Shown: positions 16,248-28,593, numbered from the stretch's first letter. The stretch: 42,431 bases of DNA from Veillonella caviae (GCF_003992125.1 NZ_RQUY01000009.1:1-42431); one strand, 5' to 3'. Numbers and translations: made by a program. The notes: generated by a model not told the origin, from the letters alone.

Positions 16248-19200
16248 ATGTGTAAAACCAATCAAGAACGTCGAACCTTAGGACGAAACATTGTCGCATG
16301 GCTCAGTGTCGGTGTGTTTTTGTCGTCTCAGACGATGGCAATGGCAGCGCCTATTATGCCAGATAATCAAGCGCCTATTGCAGAACGTCCCCTTGTACAG
16401 GAAACAGCGAACCATATTCCCCTCGTTAATATTACGGCGCCTACCAATGGTGGTGTGTCCATGAATAAGTACGAGCAGTTCAATGTAGAGAGACAAGGGG
16501 CTATTTTAAATAATTCCTATACTGTAAGCAAAACGGAATTAGCTGGTTTTGTACAAGGTAACTCTAATATGATAAATGGCACGGCAAAGGTCATCGTAAA
16601 TCAAGTCACATCAGATACACCCACATCGATGAATGGGTATCTTGAGGTGGCTGGACAACGTGCCTCCGTTGTGGTGGCAAATCCCAATGGTATTGCTGTT
16701 AACGGCGGTGGATTCCTTAATACATCGCATGCAGTGCTTACAACAGGTAAACCAGAGTTTGATGCCGCAGGAAATGTAACAAAGTACCGTGTTGAAGATG
16801 GTCGTGTTTCTATTAATGGTGCAGGATTAGATGCTAAGACAACGGACTCAGTAGCCATTTTATCTCGTGCAGCAGATATTAATGCAGGCATTTGGGCTAA
16901 TGAATTAGCTGTACGAAATGGTGTTAACGATGTGGATGCCAATACATTAGATGCTACTTCTATTGAAGGTGCCATTCAACCTGGCAATGGTGCATCTATT
17001 AGCACTTCGTCAAGTGGATTAGGATTGACCTCTAGTCATACAAAACCAGTGATAGCTCTCGATGTAGCTGCTGTTGGTGGCATGTACGCCAATCATATAT
17101 CGCTGGTTGGTACAGAACATGGTGTAGGCGTTAATGTAGCAGGTGTAGTGGCTGGCACACAGTCTGTTTCTCTTGATGCGAACGGTCATGTATCTGTATC
17201 TGGCACATTGCAATCTGATAAGGCTTTATCTGCAACAGCCAATGCCATAGATAATAGTCAAACCATTGCCTCTGGCGGTACGCTGGCTATCGACACAAAG
17301 GACTTAACTAACACAGGCTTTATTACCTCTGCGGGACATGGACAGTTAAAGGTCGATAATACCTTAGATAATAGACATACCATAGCTGCTGGCGCCAATA
17401 CAGACGGGGCTATTACGACCAATGGCTCTTTATCTATTGAAACAGGTACATTACGCAATACCGATGCGGTCATCGTATCTGGTGGCACTACGAAGATTCA
17501 TGGTACAGAAGTGCATAATGTAGAACATGGTCGTATCTATGGGGGAAAGGTAAGTATTGAAGCAGATACGGTAGAAAACCGTAAGAATGTAGCTTTAGAA
17601 GCTAAACTCGCTGATGCTATGAAAGACATGAAAACGGCAGAAGATGCCCTTGAAGCCGCTTATGCCGTAGATACTACAGCTTTTAAAACAAAAGCCGAAC
17701 AAGATGCCTATTTAAACACCATCAAAGAGACATATAAGGAGTATGATATCAAATTAGCGGCTGTGAAAGCGGTACAGTCTGAATTAGAACAGCATACAGG
17801 ATCTACCATTGCAGGACAAGATGATGTCACTATTAAGGCGAAGAACATTCGTAATGAAGAAAAATCTCTCATCTACAGTGGCAATACAGCGACTTTAATT
17901 GGCACAGATAACCTTATCAATCATGGCGGTACGATTGACGTCTTAGGCAAAGGTTTTATTAAAAGCGCAAATTTCCAAAATACAAATAGCTCTTTTACTG
18001 CCAAACGTGTGAGCGAACAAGTAGAGAAAGTCCTCAATTCTAATAATCCTGACGACATGTTAGAAACGCAGGAAAATAAGATTCGCATCGATGATGGTGG
18101 TCACTCTGAGTCAGGACAAGCATTTCCGGAATCTGAATTTACCGATTTAGGAAGCGGTTACGGTGCGCATCATAGAAATGGTAAAGCTACACCGATGGTT
18201 ATCTATGATGATGCTATCTATGAACCGGTGGAACAAATCACACCAGATGAAGAACAAGCAGGGGAAACACGCATACCCGATGCCGTGGTAGGAACATTGG
18301 CACCCACCTATGCTTATGATGATGAAGTATTTAAAACATTTGGGATTACATCCCTTTCGACGCCTCGTCCAGACTTACCTGGTCCTGAACAAGATGCGTG
18401 GGATGCACAGTTTAAACCAATTCTAGCTGCATTGAATGAGAAAATTCAAGAGCATAATGCTAAGGCAAAAGCGTATAACAAACAAATTGCTGGCGTAGCG
18501 AGTGAAAAAATAGACCGCTACACGATTATCCGTACTAACACATTGACCTCTCATGAGGAAGTACAAAGCAGCACGGCAGGCGTCGTTCGTTTTGGTGGTG
18601 ATGTACAATTTGAGGGTAAAGGGACTAATGAAAATAGTCAAATCGCTATTGGTGGTACTTTAACGACAGAGGGGACTATTGACCAAGTAGCGAAACAAGA
18701 CCAAGAGATGACGCACACCTTTGGCACTACGGAAGCTACGTATACATATAAACGTAAATGGCCTCATAAATCTCGCCGCCGTGGGTATAAGGGCCAAGTA
18801 TTTATGACGCCACAAGTAGACAAAGGTCATACTATGCCACTAGGTGTAGCTAAACAAGACGATGCAGATAGTACGGCTAACATCTCAGTAGGCGATCAAC
18901 ATCGTAAAGAGGTACAAGATTTCCTCAATCCTTTTGCCGACAACAGCAACAATCATGGAAGTACTGCAAAACCGAATGCTGACAGTAATATTCTGCAGTT
19001 ACCAACTAGTAGTTTGTATCAAATTCATCCAGATGTAACCGCCAAATACTTGGTAGAAACAGATCCACAATTTGCGAATCGTAAGAACTTCTTGTCCTCA
19101 GATTATATGTATCGCGAAATGAAAACAAAACCTGAGCTCATTGAAAAACGCTTAGGCGATGGTCTCTATGAACAAACCTTAATTCGTGAACAAATTGTAC

Positions 19201-22200
19201 ATGGTACTGGATTTAGATTCCTTGATGGCTATACCGATGATGAAGCACAGTTTAAAGCGCTTATGGATGCTGGCATTGCGTATGCTAAAGCATCTGACCT
19301 AGTACCAGGTGTATCCTTATCTGCTGAGCAAATGGCACATCTCACTAGTGATATGGTATGGCTTGAAAAAGCTACGGTTATGGTGGATGGACAGCCTGTG
19401 GAGGTTATCTATCCAAAGGTGTATTTGAAAAACACTAAAGGTTAAACCTCTGCAAGTCATACGGGTAATGCCAATAACAGTAACTTAATCCTCAAAACCG
19501 ATGGTACTTTACTAAGTGCTAATAAGCTTATTATGAATGCTAAAGAGGTCATTAAAAACGAAGGTGTTATCCAAGGTAAAACGGTTATTTTAAATAGCGC
19601 TACTGATGTAAATAACAACGGTCATATTTTAGGCAATCAAATTGGTGTACACGCTGGTCATGATATTAATAACCAAGGTCAAATCATGGGTATAAGAGCC
19701 GTTGAGTTACAATCCCAAAACAATATTAATGTAACCAATACTGTGAATCATTTAGCGAATCAAGATGTATTGCATACAACATCGGGTATCGCTGTCACAG
19801 GTGATACTGGCATCATGGTAGTGAATGCAGGTCATGATGTAAACCTCGGTGCGGCTACTTTAGAAGCGCTTGGTAAAGAGGGATCTATCGTCATCACCGC
19901 AGGGCATGATGTAAATAGTACGACTGACACAGTATCTGCTAAGAAAGATATGACGCAGAATAGCGAGAATTACCTTCGCACATACCGTAAAACAGAATTA
20001 GGAACGACCATTGAAGCTAGTGGGAATATATCTATTGGTGCTAAACATGATGTGAACGCTCGCAATCTCACTATCTCTAGCGATGATGGTGCTGTCAAAG
20101 TGATTGGTGAACATGACATATCCATTGCACATGGGTATAGCGAATCTAAGGATGCCTATGGTATTAAGTACAAAGAAACAGGCTTCCTTAATAAAAAGGA
20201 AACTAAGATTAAAACAAATAACGAAGCTAAAGATGCTTTGATGAGTACCATTAGCGGTGCATCTGTGTTAGTAGGTGCTAATCATGATATTACGTTAACA
20301 GGCACGAATGTAGTGAGTACAGATATAGTAGCAGGTCACAACATCCATACCGATGCTGCAGAAGAATATACACTCAGTGAATCTTCTAAAGAAGTAAAGA
20401 AATCTGGTCTCATGGGGGCTGGCATTGGCTTTATGATTGGTAAACAACAATCTAAAGACAATTACCGTACCGAAGAAACCACACATAGAGCGACTACCTT
20501 AGGGGCTACTAATGGTAAAGTAACCGTGCAAGCGGGAGATACAGCGCATTTAACGACAACAGATATTATTGCTGACGGCGGGATTACACTAGGCGCTCAA
20601 GATGTTGTATTAGATGGTAAAGACAATACCACAACATACGAAGAAGTTCATGAGTATAAATCGTCTGGTTTAACTGTGAGCTTAGGTGGTTCTGTTGCAT
20701 CCGCTATAAATACAGCTTATGGACTACAACAACAAGCAAAAGGTCGTCAAGATAAGCGCTTAGCTGCGCTAGATTACGTGGATGCTGGTCGTGAACTTAA
20801 AACGGCAACAGCTAATATTAAGGACTATACGAATTATACCCCTGATAATGTGCTATCTGGCGGGCTACAGAAGATTCGTGATGGTAAAGCCCTACAAGAA
20901 AGTGCTCGTTTTGATGCATATAAAGCCACAGGCATCGGTAGCGATGCATTAAGTGAATCTACCAAACAACAATTGAAAGACTCCGCTAAGTTGAAAAATG
21001 CTACTGGCAGAGAATTGACTCGTCAAGGTCAATCTGAAGTTGCAGATATTAAAGGCGACCAAAAACAATTTAAGGAAACTAAACGCGCCAAAGCCGACAG
21101 TCTTGCTAACATCAAAGTAAGCATTGGTTCTAGCAGTAGTCGTAGTGTTACATCTTATGAATCTAACACTTATGATGGTGGATCGTTAACAAGTAATGGC
21201 TTAATCACGGTAGAAGCCAAAAGTGCAGATGCTATAAAAGGCAATATCAAGGCTATCGGTGAAACTATTACTGGCAAGGAAGTAAAACTCATTGCCTCTA
21301 ATGACGTATCTCTCGAAGCCGCTGAAAATACTAGAAAAAAATTAGAAGATTACAAGAGCAAAGGATGGTCTGTGGGTGCCAATATTAGTGTGAATGGCGG
21401 CGGCATCTTAGGTTTTGATGCGAGTGTTAATGCAGCTAAACAAAAAGGTAACACTGAAACCACAACGCATACGGCGACAACTGTTACTGGTGACGACTCT
21501 GTTCACATTGAATCTGGCAAGGAGACGAACATCATTGGAACTAAGGTGAGAGGCAATACCGTAACTATGGATATTGGTGGCAATCTTCATATTGAAAGCT
21601 TACAAGATACCAATAAGTATATTGGTGAAAACTCTAGCAAAGGTATTAGTGTCTCTACCAATGGCGCGTCCAATCTATCTGCAGAAAACAAAAAAGGTAC
21701 CATGAAGAGCAACTATGCGAGTGTAACTGACCAAGCAGGCATTTACGCTGGTGAAGGTGGCTTTTACATTAACACGAAAGGTAACACAACCCTCAAAGGT
21801 GCCGTTATCCATAGTGATGCAGAGGCTGATAAGAATACATTAACGACTGGTGCTTTGACGACTGAAAGTATCGAAAATTCCACAGAATATACATCACGCA
21901 GTACTGGTGCAGGCTATAACCATGTGGGTAATTTTAAAAGCCTCAGTAAAACAGGTAAAGATGCGGTATGGAATACATTAGGTATGCTACCTACATTACA
22001 ACCAGACTCTAAGCAATCTGCTCATTCTACTACCAACTCAGCTATTTCTAATGGTACAATACAAGTACGAGAACAAGCGATTAACCTCGAAGACATTTCT
22101 CGTGATACAGAACATAGTCTTAATACACTTGACGAAATTTTCGATAAAAAGAAAATTGAAGAACGCCAAGAACTATCGGGGCGATTTGCTAAAGAAGCCT

Positions 22201-23495
22201 TTGGACAACTCCACAACTGGAACCCTACATCTCCAGAAGGTAAGGCAGCTAAATCCATAGCACATGGTGTAGTAGCGGAAATCTCCGCTCGCATGGCAGG
22301 TAATAAAGCTGGCAGTGGCTTCTATGCAGGTGCCACTAACGAAGCCTTAATTGGTGAAATTAATAAAATAGCCAAAGATAGACCTGATGTAGCCCAATGG
22401 CTCAGTGCTAGCCTTGGTGCCGTTGTAAATGCTAGTATGGGCAATTCTCCTGTTACGGGTGGCGCAGTAGCACAATATGGGACTAAGTGGAATGCCTCTG
22501 GTAAAATAAAGACTGCTAAAGAGTTGAAGCCAGGAGAATCTATTAATGTTATTAAACCTGGCGAACTAAGTGAGTCTGGTTCAAATGAGGCATATTTACG
22601 TACCAAATGGGGCGATTATTATGTGCCATATGGTTTGTTCCCTGGCGATATTGCTGTTGTTCAGTATGCTACACCTGGAGAGCAGTCCTTAGGGCAAGAA
22701 GTAGTTATCAATTCTGATCGGAGTTATACTAGTGTAGACGAACCATTAGGGTTAGTCATACCAGAATTTAAAACGTCCTTATATCCTAATGTAGAAAATA
22801 AAAAATATGATTGGTATTATGGAGAACCTCTGCGTCGCAAACTTAAAGCTGAATGGTATGAATCTACAACGGGGAGATACTATAAAGAATATAATAATGG
22901 CGATATAGAACCAACCGATCGATATGTAGGTGTTGAAAACTGGAGAATGGGATATCCGCTAGAACGTGTAACACTCAATGGGGGAACGGATTTCTATTAT
23001 ATATCGAATGGATATTATGTACCAGAAACTGAGGAAACCAAAGAGGCTTTACGTAGAGCAGAGGTTGATTTTGTTACTCAGCTAAGTATGGAACTGGCCG
23101 GTGGTGGACGTGGTGGTGCAGCAAGTGTTGGTAAAGTAGGAGCCGTAGTTTCTCAACCAGCTAAATATCAACTTAAAAGTATTAGCTTGATTCCTAAAAA
23201 GACCATAGAAAAGTTTCCAACAAATGTACGATTGGCTTATGAGCGATATACTGAAGTTGGGTGGAGGGGGAATTATAGTGGACAGACACCTAGAACTGCT
23301 GCGAATAAATCCTATAGAAATAAAGATAATCAATTGCCACAAGTTGATAATAATGGTAACCCAATAATATATAAAGAATTTGATGTTAATAATTATATTG
23401 GTCCCAAGCGTGATAGTGAAAGATTTGTTCGTGGCTCTGATGGTAGTGTATATTATACCAATAATCATTATAAAAGTTTTACTAAGATAGAATAA
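16248..23495 (+). pseudogene. cdiA: TpsA/CdiA-type giant exoprotein with barnase-like toxin tip, interrupted by in-frame TAA
   Basis: ATG 16248 follows GGGAGG; an upstream TTG at 16191 is unlikely. A long signal region (to MAMAAP) precedes the TPS secretion domain (about residues 55-300), which contains ANPNGIAVNGGGFLNT, the NPNGI-type motif of TpsA proteins. Filamentous-haemagglutinin repeats follow. A TAA at 19443-19445 (codon 1066) interrupts the gene, but the identical frame resumes at once (TSASHTGNANNSNLILKTD) and continues to 23495, giving 2,415 codon positions overall. The second part carries haemagglutinin repeats, a pre-toxin region ending near VTGGAVAQYGTKWNASG (about 22455-22500), and a C-terminal tip that resembles barnase. 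The tip and the gene after it look more AT-rich than the body, as expected of exchangeable CDI modules. No VENN motif was found. As written, the first 1,065 residues would be made and exported without toxin, if at all. Confidence 0.85.
23223..23495 (+). other. Barnase/RNase N1-like toxin domain at the CdiA C-terminus
   Basis: The last 90 codons match the barnase pattern from memory of the family: YKEFDVN corresponds to the segment holding Glu73, KRDSERF to the Arg83 and Arg87 segment, and NHYKSFTKIE to DHYQTFTKIR with His102. All four catalytic positions are kept. Expected activity: a small guanyl-preferring ribonuclease delivered to competitor cells. In full-length numbering the residues are about E2377, R2388, R2392 and H2407. 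Confidence 0.85.
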
Positions 23496-23531
23496 TTATA
23501 TAAAGCTTAATTATATAAAGAGGATATACAT

Positions 23532-23939
23532 ATGGGTATAAATAAATTTGTATTTTTGACTAAAACAGGGTTTGATTACTTATATAAAAATAATAAACTC
23601 AGTGGAAAAGTTATTGTTATTGAAGGTGGGGAGATTCAGAGTAAGCAAGAATTATTTAATGTTATATCAGAACGTTTGGAGCTTCCAGAAATTATTAGTT
23701 CTTGGTCTATATTTGATGATTATTTAAGGAGCTATTCATTTTTTAATGATGTAGATACCATTAATCTCGTATTTCTTAATTTTAATGATATGCTTTATAG
23801 TGATAGGGCTACAAAATTGGATTTAGTGGAAAGTTTTACTGAATGTATTTTACCTTTTTGGGAATCAGAAGTTGTATATACTGTAGTAGATGGACAAACA
23901 AGAAAATTTGATGTATACGCTATTAATGGAGAATATTAA
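23532..23939 (+). CDS. Barstar-like immunity protein
   Basis: A 135-residue acidic protein that starts 36 bases after cdiA, with AGAGGAT upstream of the ATG. The central part follows the barstar layout: KVIVIEGGEIQSKQELFNVI parallels barstar's strand, loop and first helix, and LELPEIISSWSIFDDYL parallels LALPEYYGENLDALWDCL. Acidic residues lie where barstar Asp39 contacts the RNase active site. Length exceeds classic barstar (about 90 residues) by an N-terminal strand and a C-terminal extension. Position and partner make it the cognate immunity gene: it would block the barnase-like tip in the producing cell and its siblings. It is intact although cdiB and cdiA are interrupted, which fits selection for protection. 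Confidence 0.82.
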   Translation: MGINKFVFLTKTGFDYLYKNNKLSGKVIVIEGGEIQSKQELFNVISERLELPEIISSWSIFDDYLRSYSFFNDVDTINLVFLNFNDMLYSDRATKLDLVESFTECILPFWESEVVYTVVDGQTRKFDVYAINGEY

Positions 23940-24113
23940 TAGTTTTATAGAATAAATAGCTAACAAACATTTCCCTTATCTGAAAAGTAGTTGTAGTTAT
24001 AATGTGTTCAGGAATGTAGATTACTAAAAATTACTCTTTAAATTTGGTTGAGTATATTGAACTCTATAATATCAAGCGCTATTATCAAATCTTAGGTTAT
24101 TAAAAATCAGCAG

Positions 24114-24446
24114 ATGTATACTTTTAAATATAAATCTCAATCACGATTAAAATTAATTGATTTTTGGTCTAGAAAATGGATTCACTTTAGAAAGTCTGTA
24201 GAGGTTGGTTTGGGGAAATCAAAATATGCACGAATTGAGCCTAGAAATTTAAACGAAAAATTAGCAATGGAATCTGTTTTGAGAGACCCGTTGACCGGCT
24301 CAAAACAATTGCCTATTCCTATGACAGATTCTAGATGGACAGCTAGTGAAGGCTGGGTTAAAATGGCAAAGAATGTTAATGGTATTGAAATCCATTTTGT
24401 ATTTAATAAAATTACAAAGAAATTTGATGACTTTAAATTTAAATAA
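24114..24446 (+). CDS. Orphan toxin tip (CdiA-CT-like fragment)
   Basis: A 110-residue basic protein without signal peptide. The second half (NEKLAMESVLRDP, MTDSRWTASEGWVKM, NGIEIHFVFNKITKKFDDFK) has the look of a C-terminal domain that recurs at the ends of polymorphic toxins; I cannot name its family with certainty. No convincing ribosome binding site precedes the ATG, and an in-frame stop lies just upstream, so it may be silent unless recombined onto a CdiA body. It sits 174 bases after the barstar gene and 15 bases before its probable immunity gene. Known context: CDI loci often store orphan CT/immunity modules downstream of the active one. Confidence 0.65.
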   Translation: MYTFKYKSQSRLKLIDFWSRKWIHFRKSVEVGLGKSKYARIEPRNLNEKLAMESVLRDPLTGSKQLPIPMTDSRWTASEGWVKMAKNVNGIEIHFVFNKITKKFDDFKFK

Positions 24447-24461
24447 TAATGGTGATAATTG

Positions 24462-24818
24462 ATGGTTGAGATACAAATTAATTTGGTAGAGAAACATGAA
24501 GAGTGGTATGAATATAGTGTTTTTATAGAGGCAAATAATTTTTCAGGTACTGCCTCTTTTGGGATTACATTTGAGGAGTATGAGTTATTACTCGATAAAT
24601 TAGAGAAAATGTATTTTACACTTAGTGGTGATGTTAATATTTCCTATGATGACTCTGATGATTATGTGTATATAGAGTGTACAGATTATGGACATATTAA
24701 GGTAGAAGCTCAATTAGGTGGCAGCTGGAATGATAACTGGGTTAAGTTATCATTTATTTCAGATCAAAGTGTTTTAGGTAGTATTTATCAACAGATTAAA
24801 GCGTTTAATAGGGCATAG
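24462..24818 (+). CDS. Probable orphan immunity protein
   Basis: A 118-residue acidic protein (many Asp/Glu/Tyr, e.g. SYDDSDDYVYIECTDYGHI) following the orphan toxin tip by 15 bases. The pattern SGTASFGITFEEYELLLDKL, an acidic middle and WVKLSFISDQSVLGSIYQQI near the end is reminiscent of WapI-like immunity proteins, which is a weak resemblance from memory. Its acidity complements the basic toxin fragment. The start is ATG 24462 with GGTGA upstream; TTG 24459 is an alternative. Retention of an intact gene suggests it still protects against neighbours that carry the matching toxin. Confidence 0.65.
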   Translation: MVEIQINLVEKHEEWYEYSVFIEANNFSGTASFGITFEEYELLLDKLEKMYFTLSGDVNISYDDSDDYVYIECTDYGHIKVEAQLGGSWNDNWVKLSFISDQSVLGSIYQQIKAFNRA

Positions 24819-24824
24819 AAAATC

Positions 24825-24910
24825 ATGGAACCAAGATGTAGACAAATTAGATAAATAAATTAAAGGTATGACGTCTGCAGAGAATTTATAAATTAGTATT
24901 TTTATTTTGT
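24825..24910 (+). repeat. ~85-bp direct repeat, copy 1
   Basis: It begins just after the orphan immunity stop and ends 6 bases before the left end of the first IS30 copy. Shared blocks with the copy at 30067-30153 include CAAGATGTAGACAAA, TTAGATAAATAAATTAA, GGTATGAC, GAGAATTTA and TTTTTATTTTGT, with a few substitutions and a one-base gap. By eye about 85% or more of positions match. Confidence 0.85.
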
Positions 24911-24916
24911 GCTTAA

Positions 24917-25680
24917 TTGTAAAATGAAATTGAACAACTAAAAATCCATAGTGAACCTTGTGTTATGATTTAGGTGTCTAATCAAAATATAACCGAGGTA
25001 ATCACTATGGACTACACTAATCATAACACGACATTACGCACAAACAAACACTTAAACTTTGAAGAACGCTTTTATGTAGAAAAGAGAATCGCCGCAGGTG
25101 ATTCTGTGACCGCTATTGCAACCGTATTAGGACGCTCTAGAACCACTATTTATACAGAACTAAAACGTGGTTCTGTTATCCAAATTCGACAAGGCAAAGC
25201 TCGTCTTGTATATTTGGCAGATTCAGGGCAATTAACGTATGAACAACAATGTCGTGGCTCATTTAATACAATGAAGTTAGGTTCCATAGAGTCCTTCATA
25301 CTTTGGGTTGAAGAGAAAGTATTTAAAGAACATTGGTCGTTTGATGCTGCTGTCGGATATGCTAAACGCCAACGTATATTTGCACGTAATGAGATGGTTT
25401 GTACTAAAACTTTATATAACTATTTTCATCAAGGACTACTTGGGGTAAAAGCTATTGATCTACCTCTAGTAATACGTCGCTCACTAAGAAAGTCCGTTTC
25501 GAGTAAGTATAAACGTGAACTAGGAAAATCAATAGAACTTCATGATGCTACGATTGAAACTTGAGAAGAGTTTGGTCATTGGGAAATAGATACTGTTCGT
25601 GGGGCAAAAGATAAAACAGATGATGTATTGATTTCTTTAATAGAACGAAAAAGCAGATTATATGTAGCTTTACGCTGTCG
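24917..25680 (+). mobile_element. Truncated IS30-family element (copy A)
   Basis: The left terminal inverted repeat starts TTGTAAAATGAAATTGAAC (24917-24949, ending ATCCAT) and matches both ends of the second copy at 29012 and 30007. The element encloses the 5' two thirds of an IS30 transposase gene and stops abruptly near 25680, where sequence homologous to the CdiA body begins. The right terminal repeat is missing. Confidence 0.8.
25007..25680 (+). pseudogene. IS30-family transposase, nonsense-mutated and 3'-truncated
   Basis: The start is ATG 25007 (GAGGT upstream). An N-terminal helix-turn-helix of IS30 type is visible (LNFEERFYVEKRIAAGDSVT, GRSRTTIYTELKRG). An in-frame TGA at 25562-25564 interrupts the gene right before EEFGHWEIDTVRG, which carries the first catalytic Asp of the DDE site. 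The second copy has Arg at this position (KSIDSRKEFGHWE), so a CGA-to-TGA change is likely. The frame then breaks off after IERKSRLYVALRC, before the other two DDE residues. It is inactive. Confidence 0.85.
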
Positions 25681-28593
25681 GATTCTGAACGAGCTGCACT
25701 CAGGAATACACGAAATTCATTAGCAGAGAAGAAACAAAGTATAGAAAATAATAAACAGAATATTAACAATAGTACCGATAAAGCCATTGATCGTGCTATT
25801 AATCTCCAAATAGGCATTGGCTCTAGTAAATCTGTATCTGAATCTAAAACAGAACAACGGAATTATGCTGGTGGCACTATCGACTCTGATGGTACAGTAC
25901 TCATTTATGCTAATAGCGAAGATGCTATTAAAGGCAATATTAAAATGGTAGGCGAAGAAATTCATGGTCGTCAAGTGACGCTAGAGGCTACGAACGACAT
26001 AGATTTACAAGCTGCAACCAACACACTTCGTACAGAATCTAGCAGTACAGCGAGTGGTTGGGGACTATCTGCTAATATTGGTTTGCGTACTGGTAATATT
26101 GTGGGCGGCTCTGCCTCGGTATACAGAGCTACTGAACAAGGCGTTGCAACGGGCACTACATATACAGGCACACATATGGTGGCGGATGATGCATTGCACA
26201 TAACGAGTGGTAAGGATACAAATCTTATTGGTTCAACTGCAACAGGAGCCTCTGTGAAAGCCAATGTTGGTGGCAATGTAACGATTGAAAGTCTACAAGA
26301 TACTAATTCCTATGATGAAACCTCTCGTCATACAGGGGTTTCTGTATCTACTGCAGATATGACCCATTTCGGTGTGTCAGGAGTTAATGTGAAAGGATAT
26401 ATAGATAGCGATTATAAAAGCGTAACTCAGCAAGCAGGTATCCATGCAGGTGCCAAAGGCATAGACATAACTGTTGGGGACACAACTACTTTAAAAGGTG
26501 CAATCATAACTAGTACTGCTACGCCAGACAATAATAAGCTATCTACGAAACAGTTGATTACTGAAGACATTCAAAACGAGGCATCCTACAACGCAAAACA
26601 ATCTGGTGTATCTATGAACACATCAGGCTTTATGGGGAAAGGCATTCTTGGCAAGATTAACCCATTAGGATTATCTCCAGTAGTGACAATACCAGTATCT
26701 GACTCCGCTAGCTCTACTACACGCTCTGCTATTAGTGAGAACATTATTTTAGATGTAGAAAACAAATCGGCAGCAGATATTAACCGCGATACAGAACAGG
26801 CGTTGAATAGCATTAAACCAATCTTTGATAAAGACGATGTAAAAGAACGCTTGGCTTATGTGAATGCTGTATCTGCGGAAGGGTTTAAACTTATTGGGGA
26901 TATTTCACTTAAGCAGCAGTTGAAGTATGAAGCTAAAGCAAGGAATGAAGATAATATTGAGTTAAAGACAAAGTACTTATCAGAAGCCCAAAAGTGGAGT
27001 GAAGGTGGAGCCTATAAAGTGGCATTACATGGTGCTTTTGGTGCTTACCTAGGAGATTTATCTGGAGGTAGTGCTGTCAAAGGATTTACTGTAGGCGTTA
27101 GTAATGAATATCTGAATAAAATGTTAGATAGTCATCGAGATGGGAATCTTCATAAATGGTTTAGTGCTATTGTAGGACATGCAGTAGATCGTAGTATGGG
27201 GAGTGCAATGGCACTTTCAGCAACAACGCATAATTGGCTCACACATGGGGATCAAGTCAATTTAAAATATGATCTTGTGGCTTATAAAGATAACCCAGGA
27301 ATGATTGTGAAAAAGTTAGCATATTATGACAGTTTGATGGATTTTGGACACGAGTATAATTCTGTTTATAAAACTAGTAATTATCTAACCCAAGATTTAT
27401 ATGATTATTTATTGGCGAATGATTCAGATATTTTGACTGACGGAAGATATACATCTTTTTCAGACGTCATGTATAATTTGAAGCAAAAATATGTTTTTAG
27501 CCAAGGTAGCAATAGCGAGATTGAATTTAATGACCAAAAAGCGTATCAAAGTGCTAGAATATTAAGTGATAAATCAGGAGACGTTATGTTTAGAGAACTG
27601 TTGTCTAATACACCTGCGTCTAATGATTGGCGAGATGCAACAGTTAATCGTCATGCAGAGAGCTTTGCCGGTGTTGATGGACATTACACAAGAGTAGCTG
27701 AAGAGTCAATGCCTAAAGTATATGATAATGAAGGGGACCGATTGGCAGATAACGGAGCCTTTGTAATTACACTTAGTGATGGTCATAACTATGCATTTAA
27801 TGTTGAAGATCATGAATTTTATTATACTAATTATCCCGTAACACACGAGACTAATGATTTAGGGGGATTGCTTGCTGATACACAACTGTTTACTGTCTAT
27901 GGAAGTTCTGACTCCGCAAAATTTCCACATGTTGTATATGATGGTAAAGCAATTTATGCAAATCGTGAAATACAAGAGCCGGGTATATATGATTCAATTA
28001 TTATTTCTGCAAACTCAAATGTCAAAGACAGTATACTTGATGAGCGAAACAAGCAGGATTATTCTTATTCTATATCTAAAAAGTGGGTGGATACTGATAT
28101 AGCATTACGATATGCTGATAGCTTGACTTATAATGATTTGCAAAAATATGGAAAAACGGTTTTAGCTGATCAAACGAGAGATACAGCTCTTGGTGTATTT
28201 GGTAGTGTTGGAGGTGCAGAGGTGGCAAAGTACCTTACGCCTAGATATACAGGTCCTTATATGAGGGGGGCATTAAAAACTATAGGCAAAGAGAGTGGAG
28301 GTTATCTTACCAACACAGGAATATTTTTACATTCTGTTTATGATAATGCAGAAGAATTTAAAGGACATCCCGATTTAATGAGCAAAGCTATTGATTATGA
28401 TAAAGAAGCTTTTTATGTAGGCGAAGCTGTTGCTATAGGCGAAGGTGTCGTTACAGTTGCATCTGCTGGTGAATATGCTTTACCAGCTAAAGCTACAGGT
28501 GCAGCGATTAATTTTGGTGTTAGTATAAGAGTTGAAAAGAAAAAAGATGAATTACAAGAAGAAAAGAAAAGACAGGAAGGGATTGCAAATTAA
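25681..28593 (+). pseudogene. 5'-truncated second CdiA/TpsA fragment with a distinct C-terminal toxin candidate
   Basis: From 25681 (DSERAALRNTRNS) the frame is open to 28593. The first ATG is internal, at 25945. The N-terminal half parallels the first CdiA: DAIKGNIKMVGEEIHGRQVT against DAIKGNIKAIGETITGKEVK, and NVTIESLQDTNSY against NLHIESLQDTNKY. TPS domain, signal peptide and promoter are missing, so it cannot be secreted by itself. The pre-toxin region ends near THNWLTHGDQ (about 27225-27255). The following ~445 residues match no family I recognise; the tip has small hydrophobic stretches (EAVAIGEGVVTVASAGEY) and a charged Lys/Glu end. A small membrane-protein gene begins 3 bases later, which argues for a membrane-targeting toxin. 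The fragment could act as a donor for recombination into the cdiA upstream. Confidence 0.8.

Noticed and set aside
22455-23222. VENN-type boundary marking the CdiA toxin tip
   Set aside because: No VENN or close variant is present; I placed the boundary only approximately, by paralogue comparison and base composition.
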